A stretch of DNA of 64,000 nt, taken from Paramacrobiotus metropolitanus (Eukaryota > Tardigrada > Eutardigrada > Parachela > Macrobiotidae). The translations under genes were made by a program, and so were the position numbers. A model generated the notes under the pieces. It did not search any database, had not been told where the DNA came from, and was given only the letters and a program-made list of their open reading frames with translations. The stretch is from positions 1,848,071-1,912,070 of the forward strand of contig NW_026570231.1 in NCBI RefSeq assembly GCF_019649055.1, in the 5' to 3' direction. Shown here piece after piece: positions 46,080-59,249 of this stretch; within the stretch, counting starts at the first letter, position 1, and each line of letters begins with the position of its first letter.

Positions 46080-48860
46080 GACGCATAATGACGATTCAGA
46101 GTCTGTAAAACAATATCGCATATGATTCGTACGTATATTGTACGAAGATTTAACCTAAATCTGCCTATTATTTTAGTTATCTGCCTATTATTTTGGTTGT
46201 GGTCAGCGCAATGTATGTTGTTCCGGGTTGGAATCCTGTTAGCAGTGTATATAAGTGCTTGCTCTGTATTCTGTGAATTCGTTGCTGCTTCCAGTTGTTA
46301 AAAAGTTTTTCTCCCGCACCCGCCCGCTCGACTTTAATGCCGGCGAGCTAACCTGGCTGGAAGACTGGCACACAGTGTTCGCCATCTGAGCGGCAGAATG
46401 CGCATTGCGCGCAGAGCAATGACAGCAAACCCTATGCAACTAATAACAAACAAAATGATAATTAATATAACAAAATGACTATTATACTGCACATTTCAAT
46501 AAAGAAAAATATTTTTTATATGTTTTAAGCGAAAATAATTAATGTTATTCACTATGATTTCTTAAACCGTTATAAAAATTCCACTGATTTAAGAAAAAAT
46601 AACAATATAATTTTAACGCAGAAGCAGCGTATACTGGAATATGAAAAACTTTGTGAAGAAATTTTTCAATAAAGTTTAAAATGCGTTTGAATGCGTCGCG
46701 AGTCGCGAGACAGTAATCTAAAAAAACGCTCCACAAAATTGTTAGCAAATGTTTTTTTTTACATACTGATCAAAGTTTTGAATTTTCTTTTGTTTTCTAA
46801 ACTAGTTTATAGATTTTACGGATTAAATTTGTCAGATTGTTCAGTATTCGGCGAAGAACTTTCAATGTTCTACACTGCAGCGGAATGTTTCACTTTTCCG
46901 CCTGCAGTGCCGACACAACCATATGAGCAAAGAATGACCACTGGCGCTCACAGAGCAGTGTTATGCTTATCCCCCTTTGTCTCGCGGGACTTGTCATCGC
47001 ATGGTGTCCTCAATGGTTACACATAATTTTGGTCTGCTTCCTATTACACTTCGAACTGACCATGATGAGTACCCGTGCTGGCGGCAGGCGACACTACCGG
47101 TGTCGAAGCGGCATTAGCATACGTCGAGCGGAAGAATTAGCACTCCCAGCCATTTTGGCATCGATTCACTCAACGTCCGATTTACTGTCAAAGCTGCTTC
47201 CTGATCACCTGTCCGTGGACGCTTCTGCCCCGATGGAATTGTGGAAAGCCAGCGCACGCCTCACCGATTTCCCAGAGTCCAACTTTCGGAAGTAGCAACG
47301 GACCTGGGACCAACCTCTGTGTAACGCGTCGCTATCCACACTGCTTGACGATTTCCGCCACGACGAAGTAAACAAGGCCCGACTCCCAGTCGACACCAGA
47401 AGCCGGCTTATGGCTAAATACCTTGCCCTCGGCGCACATCGGTAATCTTCTCGCTGATGATACCGTAAAGATATCTATCGGACTGAGACTGGGCGCAACA
47501 ATCTGTGAACCCCACCTCTGTGCTAAATGCAACAAGCCGGTCGACGTATACGGTCACCACGGGTTGTCCTGCTCATTTTCTGCTGGGAGGCATGCACGTC
47601 ACGGCGGCTTGAATAATATCGTGTGTAGAGCGCTAGTGTCAGCCGGCATCTCTGCAAAAGTGGAACCCCGGGGAACTTTCCACGTCCGAATTCGACGTCC
47701 AGATGGTTGCACCACCTTTGCCTGGAAACGGGATGGGCTTGGCATGGGACGTGACGTGTGTGGACACTGTTGCTATGTCACACCTACGATCAACATCAAC
47801 GACCACGGGATTTGCTGTTGCACAAGCTGAAGAGAAGAAAGTGCGATTCTCCGCGTATTTAGAAGGTAGATGCGTCTTCGTACCGCTGGCTTTCGATACA
47901 GTTGGGCCATGGGGAAAGTCAGCTACCCTTTTAGTGAAAGAAAATCGGCAAGCGGATCCAACAGCACACCGAAGAGCCTCGCTCTCATGAGTTTCTCCGG
48001 CAACGTCTGTTGCTGGTAATTCAGCGAGGCAACGCCGCTTCCGTGCTCCGAACAATGGAAGGAGCGGCAGCATTAAATGAAATTTAAAAACTTCAAATTT
48101 TGTTTTTATAATTAACTGTTTGTCAGAGGCCCACGACTGCGCCTGGTGCGTACGGCCCACCACGGACGTACTTGCACTCATGCTTGCCGTTATCGCCTTC
48201 TCGCTGCGGTACGTACGTGTTGCTGTGACTGTACTCTGTATCCGCTGAAGCGGATATACGCAGCGCACACACTGAGCATACTTGCTCTCTCGTCCTCTTC
48301 GCAGTATGACTCAGCGTTCATACGCTCGCGTTGATCGAGTCCAGTCTGCGCATCAACATACAGCTGATGGCACACAGCACGTGCTTGCCGCCAGTTGCTT
48401 CTTTCACGCCTTGACGGACGCTCAAGAGCCTTTTCAGCATACACTTGCTTAGCCATCAGTGCTTTGTTTTGCTTTCCTGCTATTACGCAGCATTGTTCTT
48501 TATTTGACAATAAAGCATCACCGTTATCTCCTCGTGCTGTGATTCATACGGTTTTCGATCCCACGGAATCTTTTGAGGAGACGGTGAATCCTGAAAGTCA
48601 CTGCCAGACTGATTGCTGAAGCAATCTCGCCTTGACTTTGATCGGACTGATCTTGCCGTCTTACAGCTGAGGAACAACGAGGATCACTGAAGTGATTCTC
48701 ACCCAGCTGGTGAGCACAGTTTTCTTGATCTCTTCCACATTGAAGAGCATCCCAACAGCACGGACTTCTCCCTTCCCAACTGACGGATCAGACTCGAACG
48801 AGAGTCTGCAGCGCGATAGGATTACTCCAATAATACGGGGACCTTCGGTTTGAACACCGA
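46080..48860. other. Right flank of the gene array with retroelement debris
   Basis: At 46160-46200 a 19-base TATCTGCCTATTATTTT-type unit is doubled. About 46440-46900 is AT-rich without features. The retroelement relic at 47050-48060 is listed separately. Between about 48120 and 48640 I see a polyadenylation-like TTTGACAATAAAGC (48505-48518) followed by GTTTTCGATCCCAC, which could be part of a decayed LTR; I cannot show a second copy. Confidence 0.4.
47050..48060 (+). mobile_element. Retroelement tail relic: end of RT region plus nuclease-like C-terminal domain
   Basis: The plus strand shows, in order, IRRAEELALPAILASIHS, NKARLPVDTRSRLM, IGLRLGATICEPHLCAKC, a GHHGLSCSFSAGRHARHGGL zinc-binding-like stretch, and a region ending RRPDGCT. 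It then has LAWDVTCVDTVAMSH and FVPLAFDTVGPWG. This order matches the C-terminal half of reverse-transcriptase proteins common in invertebrate genomes. The RPDG and WD-T parts resemble a restriction-like nuclease core. It is the longest of the copies in the window and is broken in several places. I cannot name the clade. Confidence 0.6.
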
Positions 48861-49791
48861 CCCGCAACTTTACTCGCGGATTTCTGCACGGAAACGACGG
48901 ATTTCCGACCTCGGACGGAGGAAATCGAGCGGAACCGACACCGACACCGACACCGGTAAAGTAACGGTTCTAGGTCGATTTTAGCCGCAACTAGGTCGGC
49001 TTTTCACTTTCTAACGGTAGAAAACGATTTCTGTCCGTAAAATTTAACTTTTTAACGGTTAAGAAGTAATTTCTGACGGAGAAACCGACTCGGAATTTTG
49101 CTTTTGGTCGAGAACCGACCTGCTAGGTCAACGAACCTGTCTAGACAGTTAGACAAAGGCTAACCGGCAACAGGTCGGAAATTCTCTTCATTTTAATTTC
49201 TAACGGTGTTTCGACCACCAGAAAAATTTTCTAAATTCATAAAACTAATTTCAACGGTTAAAAACTTCAAAATCCGACTAGATAAACTCTAGCCGACCTA
49301 AAATAATTGTTTTTCTCGTGGAAAATAGCGCTAAAATTCTCGAACTTCCTTGTGACGTCATAACGACCGATTATCAGTACTTAAGAGCAGCCAATCAGAG
49401 TGCAGGGAAAGTTCCCATAGCCTAACATAGGCGTGATTCATCGTTTTTGCAAATTTGCACACGGCTCGCATTCTGTGACGTAGGCAGAAGTGCAAGACCA
49501 CTTAACCTGTTACGTCACACTGGTCAGCACAGTAATATAGGACGTACTATACTGTACTACTATAACGTACTGTACTGTACCATTGTATCAGCATACTAAT
49601 ACCCTGTGTACTGAGTCACCAACAGACACATCAACAACAACAACAACATCTCACCGGACGTTCCGACCCTCGGAAGTTCCTTGAACAAAAAAGACGTTCT
49701 GATTTTACCGAACATCTTCACAGAAGATTGTTCGATTTTCTAACCCATTAAACCTTTAAGGCTCCACCAGAGCCGACCTGACTCGACAACA
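48860..49791 (+). other. Leader region of the LTR element (possible LTR and 5' untranslated part)
   Basis: A non-coding stretch with many ACGGTT and GGTCGG words precedes the first methionine-led frame at 49792. It contains a GTACTGTAC-type cluster (49545-49585) and a CAA microsatellite (about 49632-49650). A 5' LTR and primer-binding site should lie here, but I cannot delimit them without the 3' copy. Confidence 0.4.
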
Positions 49792-52700
49792 ATGTCGAAT
49801 CCCCGAGAAGACCAATACGCGAGAAAGTTCAACACGGACTATTCTCGGCGTGCGAACATGACCGGAAAGTACTCACTCCGGTACGCCGGTCAGGACAAAA
49901 GTCAGCCGTCCTCAACCGACTCGACTAAGTCGGTCGAGGCAAGGGAGAAACGCAACGAACGGATCCTCCTTGCCGACTCGAATCCGACCTCGGACGACAG
50001 TTTTGAGGACGCCAGGGATAAAACATTCCTGGACACCCAAGCTGACGTAGCAGCCCCGTCCCACCCGACAGGGGGGGATGTGGAACAGCTGCAGGCAGAG
50101 ACCACATTGTCTTGTCGAGCTCACAAAGAGCTCAAGACTCGGTAACGGTCACAAAGACCACCGAGCTCGGACGGCAACCACCCAACAGAACGGAAGAAGT
50201 GCCGAAGCCGACCTCGCCCAACATGGACATACCGACTAACCGGTGGAGATCGCCGACCACACAGGCCGAGCGAAAATCTCCGACGAAGGAAGTCGGTGAA
50301 CAACAACTGACTAGCCCGGCCGACCAACAGAAGGTCGACCTTCCACCAGCTCAAGAGGTCGAACAGCCGACCCTCGACTGGAACGGAAAAGCTGACAACA
50401 GATGCCAGTCCAACCGACCACACAGGTCGGAAGGACTTCGCTGACCCGAAAATCGGTCAACAGATTCCGACCTCAGAGGTCGGAGAAAAGGAAGTCGGCA
50501 ACAAGCAACCGACTAGCCTGGAACGGCAACCAACCGATACAAAACCGGATGCGGCCGTCCAGCCGACTAAATCACCGACCGGAACGGAAGATTCCAGTAC
50601 CGCCACGAGGCCTCACCCAGCCGGATCGCCGACCAGCATACCGGCACCCAACGAACGGATTATTTCACCGTTGAGCCGACCTTCGCCAACTGGAAGCGAC
50701 TCGACTCGAGCAACAGGAGCTCAACAAACGGTGAAGTCGACCAAGGCGACACAAAGTCGACCTGTCGACCTGAAGACTAGACCGTCACCACCAATGTTCG
50801 AAACTCTAGCGAACTTGGTAGCACTCCGTCACCGACAAACGAAGTCTTTGACGCAACACCGAGTCAAGACCGAGCAGCAGGTGGACGATCACCGAAGTCC
50901 AACAAGGACGACCTCATCCACCAGGCCAGTGCACTCCGGAAATACGGCCAAGAAATGGGTAGCGGCAACACCGCCCGAAAGGATCGTAGACGTCGACCTA
51001 CTCCGCGCGAGATGCCGTAGGCTGATCACTCAGATCGCTTTGGCAGACAGAATTGTCGACTCGGCGGGAAAGTCACTCGAAACTCGGAGGACACCATCGG
51101 CTCGAACGGAGCAAATGGGAACGCGACATGGCGGATGCTAACAAAGGCATCGCACTCCAACAAAGGAGATTGATCGGCTAACCGCTATATTGAAGCGAGC
51201 CGACCTACCGTGCCGATACGAAGATGACCAAATCGCCATGCTTAACGGTAAGCTGGATCGGTCAACCGCGGCAGTCTTCGAGATCAAACACGAACTCGAC
51301 GAGGCGAACAAAGCACTCGAAGAGACAAAGAAAGAACTCGCCGATGTACAAACAGCATTGGTCGAGTCGGAACAAGCGGCAGGAGCGTTCCACCAGCAAC
51401 TTAACCAGGCCAACGAGGAAGCCGAGGTCTATCGCAACGAAGTCGATAGATACACTGCCGAGCTCAAAAAGGCCGATAACGAGATCGACCGACTAACACA
51501 ACGAATCGATGAACTTGAGTCGGAGATGGAACTCCTCTTCACCAGGATGGGACGTCGGTTCATCGACGCGAACGCTCGGGACATGGGTTTTCCTAACCAA
51601 AGGACAGCCGATGTCGACCTGGTAGAAGCAAACGCTCAGCTAACCGACCAGGTCTATGGACTGAACCAAGTCCTTCAGGAGGAACAGAAACTCCGAGCTC
51701 AACTGGAGTATAACTTGAACGAGGCTCAAAAGGTAAACGAGGCGCAACACAGCCGCATCCTTTACCTGGAGGCCCGTGAGGTCGAACTATACGACTTCGG
51801 CGAACAAGCCGCCCGCAATCTCACAGAGATGATGCGGCAAATGGACGAGATGGACACGGAAACACGGTGTCTAAGGGAGGAGAAGAAACACCTGGAACAA
51901 AGCCAGGTCGAACTTCCTTCATACTGGGAACAAAGCCGGGTGGAACCCCTCATACCGAACGTCCATGGCACAGGATCAGCCATCGCGAACAATAAGCGAT
52001 ATCCTGTGGGGAGTCGATCCGGCTCAGGAACTGGCGAAGAAGGAGAACAACACCTCCTACTTCGTTGGAGTCCTAACAACCGACCCGAGTGTGGGAACAA
52101 TCCCACAACCACCAACTGTGCCGAGTGCTCCGGAACCGGAACACAACACGTCGACCGCGGCACCACGGGTATCGACATCGAATGTGGCGACAACGACGTC
52201 GGCCGGTGCATATACTAGCACCTCGTACGCGACGCGCAACAATGTACGCGCCGGTACCTAACGCCAGAGGAGACCGGAACGGATGAACGTCTCCCAGCCC
52301 AGCCGCCAAGACTTGGCATGGAGGCATACCGTCCACCACGGACGAACTCTAACCCAAACTTCCTCCGCCAGAATCCGCAGTTCGACTTTGAACGCGGACG
52401 AGCTCGGTCATTCAACGTGGATGACCAGCGCCAGAACGGACAGAACGGAGAAGATAGCTCCGACCAACAAGGCCGAGCGCCTCCGAACCGACCCACACAA
52501 GGTCGGACGCCGGCTCAGGGAACACAGCCCAACCGGTACGGAAGAGTCTACGACCAACCGAGTGGATTCTATCCACAGGCGCCGAGACAAAATCGAGCGC
52601 CCCCTCCACAACAGCATGGAGGACAACAGCCTCGCTATGACGACCAGGCTCAAGCGCCGCATCCGCAACAGGACGGATACGACGATCAGTATGAACAGGC

Positions 52701-52840
52701 TCACCATCAGCAGGTATATGGGGACCAACAAGGTCACATGCCATACGCCAACCCGCCACCTGCCCCGGCCGTACAACAGGCTGAGCTGCTGGCACAACTG
52801 ATCCTCCGGCACAAGATCCGAAACATGTCGCGATAGTACG
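49792..52840 (+). mobile_element. Gag-like N-terminal and coiled-coil region of the LTR element
   Basis: The region begins with a charged, low-complexity stretch (MSNPREDQYARKF). About 51200-51900 encodes a long heptad-rich coiled coil (ELDEANKALEETKKELADVQ and similar). It continues into a Gln/Pro/Tyr-rich region (about 52450-52800). Such a long coiled coil is unusual for a Ty3/gypsy gag. Assignment to gag rests on position. Fossil, broken. Confidence 0.55.
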
Positions 52841-53815
52841 TGCCATTGCCCACGGACGTCGGCAACCTATGCCGTCGTTCGATGGCGACACACCAAGCCA
52901 CAGGTGGTTAAACAAATTGAAGCCTGCATCGTCAAGCCCAACAATGGTACGAGGACGATCAGAACTTTCATGGCTGACTTGGTGGCCCAACTAGACGGCC
53001 AGGCGGAACACTGGCATACCTCGAAGCCGCCGGAGAACCACTCGGCGGATGGCCAGTCAACGTATGGCTGACCAAATTGAGCAGCGATTCGCCGACAAAA
53101 AACAAAGAAGTGAACATGATATCCCGGATAAACAAACGGATATTTCGCTTTGGCGAAGAAACGCCCGAGCAGTATTACGACGCCATGATGTTCATGAAGT
53201 CCCAAGTCCCTACCATGACCGACCAGATGATACTATATCATCTTAAGGAGAACATCCATGAACCCAAACTACGGGAAGCCCTAGAAATCAAGATGCCGGC
53301 GACGCCAATCGAACTCCGTGACTACCTACGGAGCTTCGTCAACGGCAAGGAGATGTAAGAGGTGCGCAAACAACGCGACGGCGACTATGCCAGAGTTCGG
53401 GCGGCAACACCCACGCCTGTCCCAGCTCCACCTCCGGCGATACCGCAACAGACCGGATATCAGCCACATATGATGCCGGGATATCAAACTCCGACGGCAC
53501 AGTACGGACAACTGAGTCCGGCGCCGACGCCACCGGTGCAACAGGCACCAGTCCAGCAACAGACCTGGGCGGGCGCGGCAGCAGCGAACTTGAATCCCCC
53601 GGCACCTGGAATCGGAGCCCCCGTTAACAACTACGGTGGCCCAGGTTACAGCTCGGGCGGTAACCAAAACAACACAGGTTTTGGTTACGGACAGAACTTT
53701 AACCAGGGATACTCCGCATACGGACAGTATCCTTCACAAGGATACGGCGGCGGAGGATATGGTCGCGGCAGAGGACGCGGCGGCGGAATCGCGGCCGTGG
53801 AAACTTCCTAACCGC
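52840..53815 (+). mobile_element. Capsid-like and Gly/Pro/Gln-rich part of the LTR element
   Basis: FRFGEETPEQYYDAMMFMKS and a following LREALEIKMPATPIELRDYL resemble the helical capsid part of Ty3/gypsy gag. After it comes a Pro/Gln-rich stretch and a Gly/Tyr-rich nucleocapsid-like end (GGYGRGRGRGGG, RGG type). A classical CCHC zinc knuckle is not clear, although a CRHCMFNNHDESRC pattern lies just downstream (about 53938-53980). Fossil, broken. Confidence 0.6.
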
Positions 53816-55466
53816 GGCGGAGGCGGCGGCCCACAAGGCACCGACCTCCCCAAGCACAACAAAGTGCTCGGCAGGCGTCGACGTACGTCGACAAGATGGA
53901 GGCAGCCTTCTTCCAGTGGACGAGGGACGATCTTCCGATGCAGGCACTGCATGTTTAACAACCATGACGAGTCGCGCTGCATATATGGCTCGGATAACAA
54001 CTGAACCTTCGGTGGTACGACGATTGGTACCGCCGATATTCGACAAATGGCCCGGCTCGGCTAACCCCTTCTGGAAGGATGTCGCCACCGCCGCGCCAAC
54101 GCCAACAGGAGGAGGCTCGGGTAGCCCGGTAACGGAAACCGGTCGCCCGGCCAGGGAAATGGCGGAAACCGCAACAATAGCGGAACAACAAGGTTCCCCG
54201 GCATACAGAGAACCGCTGCCGCCCCGCCAGTCGCTGAACTCGACGCCACCCAACAATGGGCCGGCTTCGGAGTAACTCGGGAAACGCCTAAGGTCGATGA
54301 GCTCCGGTGACTCATTCGACCTCCAACATCCGACCGAACCACCGGACAAGGATAATCCTACTAACCAGCCGCTCACTCCCGAACGAACTGAACTTTGATC
54401 CGTTACACAAAACGGATAGCAACGGTCCTAACACATTAGGACTGGACTGGAGCAGTTGCACGGAGGAAGAACTCACGGCACTGTCCGCCCCCATTAAAGG
54501 AGGCGACGGCCGCCCGAAAGATGGCAGCCGAACCGGAATTCATCAACAACGGTGAAATCGAGATCCGGACCGGAACACAAGAAATGGCCGGTCAAAACGA
54601 CCCAGCGCACCGACAAGACGCTGGAACGACAAAAAAGCCAAGGAAGGCCAACAACAGATAGACACCATACTTCAGTTACTCGACTGAACGAAAACAGTTC
54701 CGAGGAGGACTTCAAAGCGATGTCGACCTCCACAAAGGAGGTAGAGACGGCTCGGAAGTTACCGCTCAGCTCGATGTGAGCCAACAACGGCACCGTCGAA
54801 GCCCGGCCCGGGATGCAACAAGCACTCGAGGCAACCGACCCAGTTTCGACTTGGCGCTGGAACGCCGGAGGTCGGAACCCAGGAATGCCCGTCTGACCTA
54901 AGAAGCAAACAATGCGACTGCGCCGTCCAATCACACAAAGTGACGTGGTACGGCCCGGCCACGGAAGTTGGACCGGATTGCCGGTGAGAATAAACTCAAC
55001 CGAGCAGCTCCAGACGAGGCCCAAGACGTGGAGGACCGACGCCGATCCACGCACCGGGGCAACAGAACTTCCCCAATGTATCATCCGCCCGTACAACGGA
55101 TAGATACGCTGCAACAATGGCAGCCATCGACCTCACCGAAGAATCGGAAGGAGAAGTCGAAGAATGGGAAACAGTCCCATTGAAGCACAGGTACCCGTTT
55201 ACTCTCGGCCGGAGAAGCGGACCTCTTCCAACGAAAAGAGCAACCAGCTAGAACGGTAGCCGGTTCTCGAACATTCTCAACCTCGACTATATGTCAAAAC
55301 TGAGGCCAACGGACGCCAAAGTGGAGGAATGTAAACGAACGCAGGTACAACGGTTCGGAACCGCCGAAATACCGAAGGACGGAGTCATGAACCGACCTGA
55401 GGTACAAGAAGTGGAAGAGTCGAACCTACACAAGGTTCAACTCAGCAGCTAACCGACCCCGGACCG

Positions 55467-55900
55467 GTGTCGCTAATCCCCATCAAACCAACGGTGCGGG
55501 AAGTAACCTTTGAAAAGGGAACGCATAAGAAACCGAAAACAGTTCGAGCTTGGACACACGAAATCCAAGTCGGATCCACGCCCACAATGGCGATGTTAGA
55601 TACCGGAGCGGAGACTTCGCTCATCGAACAACGGTTTTGCGAGAGGAACGGTTTAACGATGCAACCCCTCGGACATTACACCAAAATACTTGGAGTGGGC
55701 GGACAAGTCGCCTTTGTAGTGTCACACTGCTGTACGGCACCTGTAACAATGCAGGGCTTTACTAGCCATCACACATTCCATGTCCAGCCGACCGAAGCGG
55801 ATATCCCAGTGCTACTCGGATGCGACTACCTGCATTCGAAGTTCACCTTTATTCTTACACCAATTCCAATTCCGGAACAATCGGAAGGAAAGACGGTAGT
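55467..55900 (+). mobile_element. Aspartic protease domain of the LTR element
   Basis: The active-site motif AMLDTGAETSLIEQ lies at about 55590-55630 and the second signature ADIPVLLGCDYL at about 55795-55835. This is the retropepsin layout (D-T/S-G, then h-h-G-x-D) of Ty3/gypsy elements. The piece lies upstream of reverse transcriptase as expected, but unusually far, with about 2.5 kb between them. Confidence 0.8.
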
Positions 55901-56179
55901 GCAGTCTATCCCGATACCAGAGGCATCGGACACGGTAGGAAACGAAGTTCGGATTAGTCGGCTTGATCACCCGGCGAACTCCACACGTAACATCTGCCGT
56001 GACTGCCGGGACAACAACCGGACTCTGCTCGAGGAACTTAAGCTGCACAACGCCATCGAAGCGTACGAAGAACGGATACGACGGTACATTACGATCGGCG
56101 AAGACCGTACTGAAGTCTATCCCGATACCAGAGGCACCTGCTGAAGCGGATGCCCGAACCTAGAACGAGTACGACAAAG

Positions 56180-58330
56180 TACCGAACTTGGTTCTCGGGA
56201 GCTCGACACTTTCTCGACCAACGGACGTTGAGATGGTGACCACTCTGCGACAGAACGGAGCGGTAACTTACGAGCAAATACGGGACGCACAACAAATGTG
56301 TGAACCTGTAATCGCCCTCATGAATGACATAGAGGACGAAGCATGGGAATGGGAAGATGAACGAATTCCGATCCATCGACAGTACATGGAATACGGACTG
56401 CCCGTCCCACGACCTTTGGAAATGCCCTGCCAAGAACTAGGCTTTCAACTTTTTGCCTACATGCAGCGAGTTCAGTTGCACGGAGAATCGTCAACGACCG
56501 CATTCTGGCAACGGTATGGCGAAGACACCGCTATAACGCGACATGTTCCCGACCCATTGCCGCCAATTGAGGAGCATACTCCGACCACAGTGCAATTCGT
56601 GAGTAGCCCGGCGAAACCCCAGGACGACGTAATCCTGGAGGAAACTGATAAACCTTATCAGTGTACCATCTGTAAGGACAACATTGACGGAGTGGTACGG
56701 GCCATAAAGGCTCATCACGACTTAACTTGGTCGGACGACAGACCGTCGTCACCGTCACCTCCGCAACAGGAACGGAAGGTAGACCGCTTTCGGAAGCCCC
56801 AACAGACGAGCATCCGATGGCTGAGCGACATAGGCTCACAGCCAACCGACCTTGAGAATCAGGATGAAGCAAGTCGACCTACCCAACTGACGGAGCAGTC
56901 GACTAAGCCGAAACGACCACACAGGTCGAAGTCGGCAATATACCGCAAGTTGGACAGGAGGACGGAACAACCGTCGAAAACGAAGATTACCAGTCGGACG
57001 ACTCGGATATACAGAGTACGAGTGATTCGGCGGACACAGACTCCGATAACCGACCTTCGGAAGAATCCGAGGAAGAAGACGACGAAGAATTCGATCTGTC
57101 AGTCCGACACTGTAAGACGGATAAACCGAGCATAAACGACTCGGATGATTCGTCATCGGAGGATGAAGAACCGACCTACGATGTCCGACTAACTACGGCA
57201 TTGCGGACTAGTTCACAGAATTTATAGTCGAGCAACCGGAACAAACCGAACAACCGAAGCCAGTCGACTCCGAACAACAGGAGGAACTTGACCAACTTAA
57301 GGCTTTGTGGGAATTCGGAGGAGGTAAACCGGAGGAAGACGATTTCCGACCTCCAACTTTAGTCGTCCAGCAGTTGTCAACCGAACAACCGACCTTACAA
57401 CTTAACCGACCAACAGAAGTCGGAGCATTTCAACACATGGAAGGCACGAGTTGCCAAAGTAACGACGATCGAGGAGTTGGACCTGGACAACAAATGCCCA
57501 GAAGTCCACCACTTAAAGCTGGATTCCCACGTAGAGACGAAAGCGCTAGACCGACAAGTTGTCTTCAACAGCGAGCGAGTCTCTCTCCCAGCATGGTCAA
57601 CATGTTCGATAAAGGTACGGACGGCCAAACCAATGGACCTGAGAAGACCAATTTACTTCTACCCTACAACGGGTAGTCCGACCTATCCGGCCAATCGAAG
57701 CCAAGATCGACATCCGACCGACAAACGACACGGCCTGGATAAACATTCAGAACACGACTCACCAAACAAAGGTGCTGAAGAAAGGTGTTCGACTCGGACA
57801 TATGCAATACGCCGATGTCTATGAACCGGAAATCAACAATGCATTCGTCGAATGGGAACTCCCACACAGAGTGGCGAAGACTTGGCCCCCGACTCGGGAA
57901 GCAAAGCCAAAACCCCAATTCGAAGTTTTCGAGGCAACAGGAGTTCGAGCCCAACGGAAGGTCAAACTCATCCCTCGAGCCGTAACCATGGTAGAAGTCG
58001 TCCTGGACGTACCGGTATCCAAGGACCAAAAATTGATGTACCTCGGTGAATCCGACCCCAAACGAGACGGAGTCGAATTCATGGACGGCGTAACCAAGCA
58101 TGACGGGAAACGATTCACCGTCATGGTGGCAAACCACACTCATCGCGAGGTGACCTTACGCAAAGGTGCCCCGATGGGTCGAGCCGAAGCATTTACAATG
58201 ATGACGGACGACCAAAAAGTCGAAGAAGCACGAGTCAACACGGCTGAAGTCGAGCAGGAAGACGCGGAATCCCAAGAGGAGCGACGAAGAATCATCGACT
58301 CCATGAACTTCGGTAAAACTTAACCGACGA
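56180..58330 (+). mobile_element. Spacer between protease and reverse transcriptase in the LTR element
   Basis: The first part has acidic, low-complexity sequence and one CxxC...HH motif (QCTICKD..AHHDLTW, about 56655-56730) that could bind zinc. The last part (about 57800-58250) resembles the beta-rich segment that often precedes reverse transcriptase in gypsy elements (VMVANHTHREVTLRKGAPMG). Fossil, broken. Confidence 0.45.
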
Positions 58331-58339
58331 GCAACTAGC

Positions 58340-59240
58340 CAAACTGAAGGCAGTTGCATGGGATTACCGGACCGTATTTCCGACCTCGAAGAAACCTTAC
58401 GGAGACGTCAAAGGGGTAACACATACCATTGATGTCCAAGGGGCGCAGCCGATTAAGATGAACCCCACCAGGACAAGCTGGAAGGGACGTGAATTCATCC
58501 AAAACACGTGCAAGAGATGCTCGACCAAGGAGTCATCGAACCGTCATCGGCTGCATGGAGCTTCCCGTCGTCTTAGCCGCGAAACGGAACGGAGACGGTA
58601 CGGTAGGAACACGCTTCTGCATCAACTATATCAAGTTGAATGCAGTTACGAAAAGAACAACTACCCACTACCGAACCCGGACGAGCTACTGGACCGATGT
58701 GCCGGAATGGAATACTACGGCAAGGTAGACTGTCAGTCCGGCTTTTGGCAAATCCCCATGGATGAACAGTCCAAGGACTACACGACCTTCGTAACACCCG
58801 AAGGCATGTGGCGATTTAACCGTATGCCGTTTGGAGTCTGCAACGGACCAGCAACTTTCCAAATGCATATGGACAAGATCACGGCATCAGCTCGGAAGAA
58901 GGGTGTGTTCGCCTACATTGACGATATCATCTTCTTCGGCAAAACGTTCGAAGACTTCCTTGAGGCTTTCCGAGCAACCCTCGAATGCCTCCGTGATGCT
59001 GGATTTACGGTCAAACCCTCCAAATGCGAGGTCGGAACGGACAGACTGCTGTTCCTGGACATGTTCTTAGTAAAAACGGAGTCCAGACCGACGATGAGAA
59101 AGTGGCCTGTATCGCAGAACAAAGCTGCCCGAGAACTGAACGGCAACTTAGGTCGTTCCTCGGACTGGCCAACTACTACCGGAAATTCATCCGAGGATAC
59201 GCTCAGAAAACTTCAAAATGTACGAGCTCTCCGGAAGGAT
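58340..59240 (+). mobile_element. Reverse transcriptase domain of the LTR element
   Basis: Recognisable blocks are GKVDCQSGFWQIPMDEQSKD, FNRMPFGVCNGPATFQMHMD, the catalytic FAYIDDIIFFG (YIDD at 58914-58925) and GFTVKPSKCEVG. The Y-I-D-D form and the block spacing are those of Ty3/gypsy polymerases. Fossil, broken. Confidence 0.85.
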
Positions 59241-59249
59241 AAGAACATC

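Noticed and set aside
48120-48640. Solo LTR upstream of the Ty3/gypsy element
   Set aside because: A polyadenylation-like signal is present, but no paired copy, TG..CA ends or target duplication could be shown.
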